A DNA stretch of 5,153 nucleotides from Nitriliruptoraceae bacterium (GTDB taxonomy: Bacteria > Actinomycetota > Nitriliruptoria > Nitriliruptorales > Nitriliruptoraceae), in assembly GCA_007120565.1 (NCBI GenBank), contig SKNK01000095.1, positions 1 to 5,153 of the forward strand, written 5' to 3'. The notes beneath the pieces were generated by a model that was not told the origin of the DNA, did not search any database, and saw only the letters and a program-made list of their open reading frames with translations. The position numbers and the translations under genes are program-made. The stretch's first letter is position 1, and each line of letters starts with the position of its first letter. Below, piece by piece: positions 1 to 5,153 of the stretch.

Positions 1-335
1 CCCGCTTCCGGGTGGGGGCAAGTCGGGGGCACCTCGACGCCATGCTGGTCCACTTGGCCGCCGTCCAGCGGCATCGCGGTGCGCCGCTCGCGGAACTGTT
101 GCTCCGTGAGGCCGCGACCCGACAGCCAGGGACGACGCTGGCCGTGGTCGGACCGGCAGCGAACGATGAGGTGCTCGCCGCCGTGGCAGCGGCCCGGAGG
201 TCCGGCCTCGCTCCCATGCTGCTCGAGGTTGGCCCCCGCCAGACAACGGCCAGCGTGGCGGGTGTGCCGACCGGGCGGAGGTTGCCTCGGTTCGCGGTCA
301 GCACGGAGCAGCCGATCGGGAGCACGCAGCTGTGA
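1..335 (+). CDS. DUF58 domain protein, C-terminal fragment (5' end outside window)
   Basis: The reading frame is open from the left edge (first full codon at 3), and 110 residues are visible before TGA at 333-335. The segment with GHLDAMLVHLAAVQ, followed by a beta-strand-like TLAVVGP and a final GLAPMLLEVG strand, matches the end of the von Willebrand A-like fold of DUF58 proteins, where a 'G..HL..iL..LA' helix precedes the last strands. A proline/threonine-containing tail of about 35 residues follows. DUF58 proteins are uncharacterised. They usually sit between a MoxR-family AAA ATPase and a TgpA-like transglutaminase/DUF4129 membrane protein and are thought to act at the envelope. The next gene here is of that last type and overlaps this one by four bases, which supports the call more than the short sequence does alone. 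The GTG at 12 is an internal codon, not a credible start, because the frame continues upstream of it. Confidence 0.72.
   Translation, partial: RFRVGASRGHLDAMLVHLAAVQRHRGAPLAELLLREAATRQPGTTLAVVGPAANDEVLAAVAAARRSGLAPMLLEVGPRQTTASVAGVPTGRRLPRFAVSTEQPIGSTQL
318..334 (+). promoter_or_regulatory. Ribosome binding site and GTG start inside a GTGA stop/start overlap
   Basis: GGGAG at 318-322 lies 9 nt before the GTG start at 332-334. This GTG shares bases with the TGA stop of the DUF58 gene (333-335). The four-base overlap implies co-transcription and probably translational coupling of the two genes, and it fixes the start of the downstream gene. Confidence 0.6.
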
Positions 336-1771
336 TCGATCTGAACCGCGTGACCGATCGCGTCGCCGGCTACGGCTTACGTCCGGCGATGGTGCTCGTG
401 GCCTGCTTCGTCGGGCCCACGGGCTACGCGGTGTCCGCCATGCTGGGGCGGCGGATCGAGGGGTTCCCCACCCTCACGGTCACCGTCCTGACCCTGGTCT
501 TCGCGCTCGTCGGTGCCGCGATGACCAGCGACGGTGTGGAGACGGACCTGGCGGACGTGATGCGTCGCGTGGCCATCCTGGCCGTGGTAGCCATCGCCGT
601 CGGCCTGTTCGTCCCCTCGTTGCGCTCGTCGATCGATGAGATCAGCGCAGGGTGGGCGAACTGGAGCAGCCTCTTCTCAAGCCCGTTCCTCCAGGTCCTC
701 GTCGTGTTCCTGCTGGCGCATGCGACCGGGCACGGTGTCGCGGCGCGTGTCGCCATGTTCGTGGACGGGGGCCGCACGCGGCAGACCGATCGTCTCCGCG
801 AGGAGAACCTGCTGATGATGTGGTTGGTTGCGGCGTCGGTCGCCGTCGCGGCGGTGGGGCTGGCCGGCACGGCGATCGGTGCACAGGGAGGCGTCCTGGC
901 GGTCTCGGCGATGCTCATCAGCGGCCTGACGGTCGCACACCTGCGGGCGACGACCCCACATGCCGGCGGCCGTCGGCCGGCGATCGTGGTGACCTCGATG
1001 CGTCTGCGTCGGCTCGCCGTCGCCGGTGCGGTCGGGGTCGTCGTCCTGGTCGCGGTGGTCGGCGTCGCGCTGTTACCTCCGGTGATCACCGAGGCGTCAC
1101 CGCGGTTCGTGACCTGGCTGTCCCAGTTCAACATCGAGGCCGACACGCCGCCGATGTGGTTCGAGCCGGATCCGGAGGGCGCCGAGGTCACCGAAGGTGG
1201 CGACCAAGGGGGCGAACTCACCGACGACACCGTGCGGGAGCGTGTCGGCGAAGGGGACCTGCCGATGTGGCCCTTCCCCGTCATCGCGGGAGCCCTGCTG
1301 CTGTGGCTGGCTATCTACGTGATCCGTGCCGGACGGTGGCGTGAGATCTGGGAGACGATCCTGGAGTGGCTCCGCGCGGGACGCGGTGGACCTCGGGGCG
1401 AGGATCTGCGCGCCGACCCGCTGGAGGAGTTGGAGCGTGATGCGGAGGCATCCGCCCGAAGCGGGCGTTTCGATCGGTTCCGGCCGCGGCCGAGGGACCC
1501 TCGCGGAGCGATCCTCCACGACTACCTGCGGGCGGAGCGGGCCTTGGCACGTCACGAGTTCGGTCGCGAGGGATGGGAGACGCTGTTCGAACACGCGGAC
1601 CGGCTCGGTCTGGGCGGGGAGCACCGGGAACTTGCGGAGATCGCCAGTGAAGCGCGCTACGCCCGCCCCGACCCTCCAGCCGACGCCGCGGTCCGCTCGC
1701 GCGAGCTGGCCCGCACGGTGATCCGCGGGGTCAGGTCTGGCCGTCCCGCCGATGATCCCGTGGCGAGGTGA
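332..1771 (+). CDS. Multi-pass membrane protein with C-terminal DUF4129-like domain (TgpA-like, no transglutaminase core)
   Basis: This is a 479-residue protein starting at GTG 332. By eye there are about eight hydrophobic helices near residues 16-38, 46-64, 78-96, 116-134, 160-183, 186-204, 226-249 and 312-331. A roughly 60-residue acidic loop (about 250-311, with many D/E/G between 279 and 300) lies before the last helix. After it comes a charged cytoplasmic-type tail. Residues 389-468 (RGAILHDYLRAERAL, later SEARYARPDPPADAA) resemble DUF4129, the domain that ends TgpA-type transglutaminases. In those proteins an extracytoplasmic Cys-His-Asp transglutaminase domain sits between the last two helices. 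Here the loop is too short, and the only cysteine in the whole protein is residue 25, inside helix 1, so no such enzyme is present. The role is unknown; an envelope or protein-complex function alongside the DUF58 partner is inferred from context. The last 41 bases overlap the opposing DUF2891 gene. Confidence 0.75.
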   Translation: MIDLNRVTDRVAGYGLRPAMVLVACFVGPTGYAVSAMLGRRIEGFPTLTVTVLTLVFALVGAAMTSDGVETDLADVMRRVAILAVVAIAVGLFVPSLRSSIDEISAGWANWSSLFSSPFLQVLVVFLLAHATGHGVAARVAMFVDGGRTRQTDRLREENLLMMWLVAASVAVAAVGLAGTAIGAQGGVLAVSAMLISGLTVAHLRATTPHAGGRRPAIVVTSMRLRRLAVAGAVGVVVLVAVVGVALLPPVITEASPRFVTWLSQFNIEADTPPMWFEPDPEGAEVTEGGDQGGELTDDTVRERVGEGDLPMWPFPVIAGALLLWLAIYVIRAGRWREIWETILEWLRAGRGGPRGEDLRADPLEELERDAEASARSGRFDRFRPRPRDPRGAILHDYLRAERALARHEFGREGWETLFEHADRLGLGGEHRELAEIASEARYARPDPPADAAVRSRELARTVIRGVRSGRPADDPVAR

Positions 1772-2783
1772 TCGCGCCTCCGCCGAGCAGGTAGACGGCG
1801 AAGCTCGCGAGCCAGTGCTCGCCGACGTACTCACCGGTCAGCACCCAGGGCAGAGCGGCGTCGGCATGGGCTACCGCAGCCTCAGCTGCCACGCTCCGCA
1901 GACCGTGGTCGGCTGGCAGAGCCCAAGCGAGCCCTTGCCAGCACCAGGCCCGGCTCAGGTTCAGACCGTCGAGGTGAACCCCATGGGGGTCGGTGCGATC
2001 TGCGACCTGCACCGGCACGGTCAGCGGTTGCGGATCGGGCAGGAACCCCTCGACCCACGACGGGAACGCATCGCCGAGCACCCGGCGCATCAGATCGATC
2101 TCGGTCAGGGCGGGAGAGAGGAAGTCGGTGGCGGAGGGCTCGAGCCAGGCGGGGTACGCGCCGCCCTCCGCGTACCAGCCGAGGGCCGCGTCGCTGACTG
2201 CGGTCGCGAGCTCCTCGTCGTCTGTCTCCGCCGCAACGTCGAGGAGGAGCGCACCGGCGAAGGCACTGTTGCTGTGGGTGCCACTGCGCTGCGGGTAGGG
2301 GGTGTCACGCAGCCAACCCAGGCAGCGATCGCGCACCGTCCCGGTGAGGGGCTGCAGCGCCGCCTCCCAGCGGTCACCAGCCGGGTCGTCCCAGGCGTGC
2401 AGTTCCGCAGCGAGCGTCAACAGCCAGGCCCACCCGTACGGACGCTCGAAGGAGCGCCGGTGGGGGTCGGAGAAGTAGTCCGCCTCGGTACGAGCAGCGG
2501 GCTCGGTCATCCGCTCGTCGATCGCCGAGCGGATGTCGTCGGCTACCTCGACGTCGGCGTGGAGTCGCAGGATGCGGACCAACATCCAGTGCTGGTGCAC
2601 GGCCGAATGCCAGTCGAAGCTGCCGAAGAAGATGGGGTGCAGCTGTGACGGCGGCACCAGGTCGTCCGGGCCGGTCAGCACGTGCGCGGGATGGTTCGGG
2701 TACTCCCGCGCGATGTTGTCGAGCCCCGCACGGGCGTAGGCCGTCGCTACGTCCAGGGGCAGCGAGCCGATCGTCATGGACAT
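1731..2783 (-). CDS. DUF2891 family protein, function unknown
   Basis: This is a 350-residue soluble protein with no signal peptide or membrane helix. It carries the blocks I associate with DUF2891: HPIFFGSFDWHSAVHQHW (49-66), SFERPYGWAWLL (111-122), PYPQRSGTHSNSAFAG (162-177), YPAWLEPSATDFLSPALTE (210-228), HLDGLNLSRAWCW (270-282) and GEYVGEHWLASFAVYLL (317-333). The full length and the presence of all blocks suggest an intact gene. The pattern of helices punctuated by W/H/E/Y-rich motifs recalls alpha/alpha-toroid sugar-acting proteins, but that is only a structural impression and no activity is known to me. ATG at 2783 is chosen because GGAAGGAG lies 7 nt upstream; a second ATG two codons later is less well placed. 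The gene is transcribed divergently from tal, so a link to sugar-phosphate metabolism is possible but unproven. Its last 14 codons overlap the opposing membrane-protein gene. Confidence 0.87.
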   Translation of the reverse strand: MSMTIGSLPLDVATAYARAGLDNIAREYPNHPAHVLTGPDDLVPPSQLHPIFFGSFDWHSAVHQHWMLVRILRLHADVEVADDIRSAIDERMTEPAARTEADYFSDPHRRSFERPYGWAWLLTLAAELHAWDDPAGDRWEAALQPLTGTVRDRCLGWLRDTPYPQRSGTHSNSAFAGALLLDVAAETDDEELATAVSDAALGWYAEGGAYPAWLEPSATDFLSPALTEIDLMRRVLGDAFPSWVEGFLPDPQPLTVPVQVADRTDPHGVHLDGLNLSRAWCWQGLAWALPADHGLRSVAAEAAVAHADAALPWVLTGEYVGEHWLASFAVYLLGGGAITSPRDHRRDGQT

Positions 2784-2790
2784 GCGGCGG

Positions 2791-2798
2791 CTCCTTCC
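2791..2798 (-). promoter_or_regulatory. Strong ribosome binding site of the DUF2891 gene
   Basis: On the minus strand this reads GGAAGGAG, 7 nt before ATG at 2783-2781. It is a near-ideal Shine-Dalgarno sequence and favours the first of the two close ATG codons (2783 rather than 2777). Confidence 0.75.
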
Positions 2799-2811
2799 GA
2801 GGTGAGCTACG

Positions 2812-2840
2812 ACCCTACTGGGGAGGCTGGGTGATCCCGT
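2812..2840 (-). promoter_or_regulatory. Possible promoter of the DUF2891 gene
   Basis: Read on the minus strand, TAGGGT (2817-2812) fits the TAnnnT pattern of an actinobacterial -10 box. It would place transcription start near 2806, giving a leader of about 20 nt. The hexamer 17 bp upstream (ACGGGA, 2840-2835) is a poor -35. It is suggested only by position in the short divergent gap. Confidence 0.18.
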
Positions 2841-2850
2841 CGGAACCCAG
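2827..2850. promoter_or_regulatory. Inverted repeat at the centre of the divergent promoter region (candidate operator)
   Basis: CTGGGT (2827-2832) and ACCCAG (2845-2850) form a perfect 6-bp inverted repeat separated by 12 nt. Its centre (2838.5) coincides with the midpoint of the 111-bp gap between the DUF2891 and tal starts (2839), and it overlaps both proposed -35 regions. A dimeric regulator binding here could affect both genes. A 6-bp dyad in a GC-rich stretch this long can easily arise by chance, so this is a weak candidate. Confidence 0.25.
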
Positions 2851-2870
2851 GACGTCGAGGCAGCTACGCT
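2842..2870 (+). promoter_or_regulatory. Possible promoter of tal
   Basis: TACGCT (2865-2870) fits a TAnnnT -10 box, and GGAACC (2842-2847) lies 17 bp upstream as a weak -35. Start of transcription would fall near 2877, leaving a leader of under 20 nt that still contains the ribosome binding site. The -35 is not close to the housekeeping consensus. GGAAC alone recalls extracytoplasmic-function sigma sites, but no matching CGTT-type -10 follows. Confidence 0.25.
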
Positions 2871-2881
2871 CGCCCCACGTC

Positions 2882-2887
2882 AAGGAG
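2882..2887 (+). promoter_or_regulatory. Ribosome binding site of tal
   Basis: AAGGAG lies 7 nt before ATG at 2895. This spacing is typical and supports the chosen start. Confidence 0.75.
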
Positions 2888-2894
2888 CCTGTAG

Positions 2895-4022
2895 ATGCCG
2901 GATGCCGCTGCCTCACCACTCGCCGACCTGTCCGCCGCGGGGGTCTCGATCTGGCTCGATGATCTGAGCCGTGAACGGCTCGCGTCGGGCAACCTCGCCT
3001 CGCTGATCGCCGATCGCCACGTCGTTGGCGTCACCACCAACCCGTCGATCTTCCAGAAGGCGCTCAGCGATGGCGCGGCCTACGCCGAGCAGGTGCACGA
3101 CCTGGCGATCCGCGACGTCAGCGTCGAGGAAGCCGTCCGCGCCCTGACCACCGCAGATGTCCGCGCCGCGTGTGATCTTCTCCGTCCCGCCTACGACACC
3201 ACCGACGGACTCGACGGCCGCGTATCCATCGAGGTCGACCCGCGACTGGCTGGCGACACCGCCCGCACGATCGCCGAGGCCCGCGCGCTGTGGTGGCTCG
3301 TCGACCGTCCCAACCTGTTCATCAAGATCCCGGCCACCCCCGAGGGGCTCCCAGCCATCACCGCCGCGATCTCCGAGGGCATCAGCGTCAACGTCACCCT
3401 CATCTTCTCGCTCGACCGCTACGCCGAGGTGGTCGATGCGTACCTCGCCGGACTCGAGGCGGCCCAGCAGGCGGGCCACGACCTCCACACGATCACGTCG
3501 GTGGCTTCGTTCTTCGTCAGCCGTGTCGACACCGAGATCGACGCACGCCTCGAGAAGCTCGACACGCCGCAGGCCACCGAACTGCTCGGCAAGGCGGCGA
3601 TCGCCAACGCCCGCCTCGCCTACCGCCACTTCGAGCAGGTCTCGGCGGGGGAGCGGTGGCAGACCTTGGCTGCTGCGGGGGCCCGCCCGCAACGTCCCCT
3701 GTGGGCCAGCACCAGCGTCAAGAACCCGGCGTACGACGACACACGGTACGTGGTCGACCTGGTCGCACCGGACACCGTCAACACGATGCCGGAAGGCACA
3801 CTGGACGCGGTCGCCGACCACGGGGTGATCCGGGGCGACACCATCACCGGGGCCTACGACGATGCTGACGCCGCGTTGGCTGCCCTGGCTGACGTGGGGA
3901 TCAGCTACGACGAGGTGGTGGGGTTGCTCGAGACCAACGGCGTCGCCGCCTTCGAGGCCTCCTGGGAGGAGTTGCTCGGCGGTGTCGAGGCGGCACTCGC
4001 AGAGGCGGCCGAACGGGCCTGA
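2895..4022 (+). CDS. tal: Transaldolase (EC 2.2.1.2)
   Basis: This cytoplasmic 375-residue enzyme belongs to the non-oxidative pentose phosphate pathway. It moves a dihydroxyacetone unit from sedoheptulose 7-phosphate to glyceraldehyde 3-phosphate, giving erythrose 4-phosphate and fructose 6-phosphate. The TIM-barrel signature elements are all visible: SIWLDDLSR (18-26, Asp22 as the likely acid/base Asp), VTTNPSIF (46-53, Asn49), VSIEVDPRLAGDT (110-122, Glu113), LFIKIPATPEG (141-151, Lys144 as the Schiff-base lysine), VNVTLIFS (165-172, Asn166 and Thr168) and SVASFFVSR (202-210, Ser205). Residue roles are inferred by matching to E. coli TalB from memory. The length fits the long actinobacterial type, and WASTSVKNPAYDDTRYV (270-286) is typical of it. 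Translation starts at ATG 2895 behind AAGGAG. The gene stands alone on its strand: a divergent DUF2891 gene lies upstream and a convergent ATPase gene downstream, so no transketolase or glucose-6-phosphate dehydrogenase partner follows here. Confidence 0.97.
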   Translation: MPDAAASPLADLSAAGVSIWLDDLSRERLASGNLASLIADRHVVGVTTNPSIFQKALSDGAAYAEQVHDLAIRDVSVEEAVRALTTADVRAACDLLRPAYDTTDGLDGRVSIEVDPRLAGDTARTIAEARALWWLVDRPNLFIKIPATPEGLPAITAAISEGISVNVTLIFSLDRYAEVVDAYLAGLEAAQQAGHDLHTITSVASFFVSRVDTEIDARLEKLDTPQATELLGKAAIANARLAYRHFEQVSAGERWQTLAAAGARPQRPLWASTSVKNPAYDDTRYVVDLVAPDTVNTMPEGTLDAVADHGVIRGDTITGAYDDADAALAALADVGISYDEVVGLLETNGVAAFEASWEELLGGVEAALAEAAERA

Positions 4023-4077
4023 GGCTGCGGGCGACCGCGAGGTGGCCGACCCAGGACGCGGCGTTCGCGCGGTTCGT
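4023..4077. other. Convergent intergenic gap, no clear terminator
   Basis: These 55 bp separate the stops of tal and the ATPase gene. A GCGG/CCGC stem with a GCGA tetraloop (4027-4038) and a CGCG/CGCG stem (4057-4069) can be drawn, but both stems are only four pairs long and neither is followed by a T run on either strand. Any termination here would have to be Rho-dependent or rely on structures I cannot judge by eye. Confidence 0.35.
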
Positions 4078-5153
4078 TCAGGCCTCGGGAAGGTGGGCGT
4101 AGAGCTCGTCCTCGAGCGAGAGGTGCAGCTCGAGCACGGCGTGGAGCCCGAACAAGCTGCGCTGCAGGTCGAGGATCTCGTCGGGTTCGGGGCCACCAGG
4201 ACCGAGATCATCGACGAGCCGGTCGAGCAGACGGATGCGCCTGGCGAGTTCGCGGTGGGTCCGCACGAGCGGCAGGGTCGGGTCCTCGTCGTGGAAGACC
4301 CGCCGCAGGGTGGGGTAGACCGTCGCCTCCTCCTCGAGCTCGTGGGGGAGCAGATCGTCGACGAGGAAGTCGCGGATCTCGCGCAGCCGCTTGCCGGCGA
4401 CCTCGGGCTCGATCCGGTCGAGTTGTTCGGCGACGATCGCCACGTCGTCCACCCCGGCGTCGAGGTGGCCGTGATCGACGAGGAGGTGTTCGGGCTGGTC
4501 CGGGAGTCGCCGGCGACGCCGCGGCACCCGCCGTCGCCACCGCAAGGTGCGCAGCGCGTTGGCGAGCACGAGCAGGTCGATGCCCTCCTGGAGCAGGGCG
4601 CCCGCCACCGGCGTGAGGTACCCCAGAGCGGCGAAGACCATCGCGATGGCGGACAAGCCGATGCCGGTGACCGCACTCTCCCAGGCGATCCGGCGGGTTC
4701 GGCGAGCGATCGTGACCGCCTCTGCGACACCCTCCAGCCGATCGGAGGTGAGTACGACGTCGGCGGCTTCCGACGCGGCGGTCGCGCCTCGGGCGCCCAT
4801 GGCGATCCCGGTATCCGCGAGCGCCAAGGCCGGGGCATCGTTGATGCCGTCGCCCACCATGATGGTCCGGCCGAGCGTGGCAGCCTCGCGGACGGCATCG
4901 ACCTTCTCGTCCGGACTGCGTTCCGCGAGGACCCGGTCCACGCCGACCGTGTCCCCGACCAGATCCGCGATGTCCGCGCGGTCACCCGTCACCATCAGCA
5001 CGTGATCGATGCCGGCTTCGCGCAGCGCCTGGATCGACCTCGGGGCGTCAGGGCGCACCGGGTCGTGCAACGCGAGGGCGCCGAGGACCTGCCCGTCCGC
5101 GGCGAGGTACACCAGGGATCGGCCCTCGAGCGAGCCGCGGCGTCGGATCCGCC
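4078..5153 (-). CDS. P1B-type metal-transporting ATPase with C-terminal hemerythrin domain (N-terminus outside window)
   Basis: The frame is open to the right edge, so only the C-terminal 358 or so codons are seen. GTG at 5112 is an internal codon: in-frame LEGRSLVYLAADG continues naturally across it. The visible ATPase part has LHDPVRPDA, MVTGDR (TGDR at 4978-4989) and MVGDGINDAPALALADTGIAMG (GDGIND at 4837-4854), the hinge of the phosphorylation domain. Two membrane helices follow (about 4615-4672 and 4550-4614), the second holding LLQEGIDLLVLANALR. A QE..D.....NALR pattern here is, from memory, that of the P1B-5 subgroup, linked to iron, nickel or cobalt export. After an arginine-rich linker (4507-4542) comes an all-helical hemerythrin-like domain (about 4090-4488) with candidate diiron ligands: His codons at 4471-4473 or 4465-4467, HELEE (His 4342-4344), THREL (His 4255-4257), and HAVLELHLSLEDE (His 4141-4143 and 4123-4125 with the following Glu/Asp). 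The DKTGT phosphorylation site and the TPCP-type helix lie outside the window. Substrate is inferred, not shown. Confidence 0.9.
   Translation of the reverse strand, partial: RIRRRGSLEGRSLVYLAADGQVLGALALHDPVRPDAPRSIQALREAGIDHVLMVTGDRADIADLVGDTVGVDRVLAERSPDEKVDAVREAATLGRTIMVGDGINDAPALALADTGIAMGARGATAASEAADVVLTSDRLEGVAEAVTIARRTRRIAWESAVTGIGLSAIAMVFAALGYLTPVAGALLQEGIDLLVLANALRTLRWRRRVPRRRRRLPDQPEHLLVDHGHLDAGVDDVAIVAEQLDRIEPEVAGKRLREIRDFLVDDLLPHELEEEATVYPTLRRVFHDEDPTLPLVRTHRELARRIRLLDRLVDDLGPGGPEPDEILDLQRSLFGLHAVLELHLSLEDELYAHLPEA

Noticed and set aside
12..14. GTG as the start of a short 107-residue gene
   Set aside because: The frame is open upstream of it to the window edge, and the encoded sequence matches the end, not the beginning, of a DUF58 domain.
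424..1284. A 286-codon minus-strand frame opposite the DUF4129-like gene
   Set aside because: Thr/Arg/Ala-rich composition and no recognisable motif. The opposite strand gives a coherent eight-helix membrane protein with a coupled start.
1752..2648. A 298-codon plus-strand open frame opposite the DUF2891 gene
   Set aside because: It is the antisense shadow of a gene with recognisable conserved motifs and has no good ribosome binding site or domain of its own.
4016..4084. Inverted GGCCTGA/TCAGGCC at the two converging gene ends as a terminator
   Set aside because: The arms are simply the Ala-stop codons of both genes (GCC TGA). The 55-nt loop is too long and no T run follows.
2913..4985. A 690-codon open frame on the minus strand across tal and the ATPase/hemerythrin gene
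   Set aside because: It runs antisense to tal and in a shifted frame within the ATPase gene. Its translation is dominated by R/S/P/T low-complexity residues typical of GC-rich shadow frames, while both real genes have clear family motifs in their own frames.
5110..5112. GTG as the start of a 344-residue truncated ATPase
   Set aside because: The frame stays open to the window edge, and the upstream residues fit the P-type ATPase sequence just before the conserved 'hDpvRp' block, so this is an internal valine of a longer protein.

Overview
The window is GC-rich (roughly 70% by eye) and densely coded, with GTG starts, short intergenic gaps and a transaldolase of the long (about 370-residue) type seen in actinobacteria. 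The gene content and codon use point to a member of the Actinomycetota, perhaps a deep-branching or environmental lineage. I cannot name the species. I see no RNA genes, mobile elements, CRISPR arrays or long repeats.

Layout. (1) Positions 1-335, plus strand: the C-terminal end of a DUF58 protein, cut by the window edge. (2) Positions 332-1771, plus strand: an eight-helix membrane protein with a C-terminal DUF4129-like domain, overlapping the DUF58 gene by a GTGA stop/start. These two look like the end of a MoxR ATPase / DUF58 / TgpA-type operon, except that the second protein has no transglutaminase domain. (3) Positions 1731-2783, minus strand: a DUF2891 protein of unknown function whose 3' end overlaps gene 2 tail to tail by 41 bp. 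(4) Positions 2784-2894: a 111-bp divergent promoter region with a small inverted repeat at its exact centre. (5) Positions 2895-4022, plus strand: transaldolase (tal), with its catalytic residues intact. (6) Positions 4023-4077: a 55-bp convergent gap. (7) Positions 4078-5153, minus strand: the C-terminal part of a heavy-metal (P1B-type) transport ATPase fused in frame to a hemerythrin-like domain, with its N-terminus beyond the window.

The genes belong to at least three separate transcription units: the DUF58/DUF4129 envelope-associated operon; the divergent DUF2891 and tal pair, which may share a control region; and the metal ATPase. Here tal is not followed by the pentose-phosphate genes that often accompany it in actinobacteria. 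The most noteworthy items are the ATPase-hemerythrin fusion (an architecture described before for P1B-5 ATPases), the TgpA-like protein without its enzyme domain, and the uncharacterised DUF2891 gene paired with tal.
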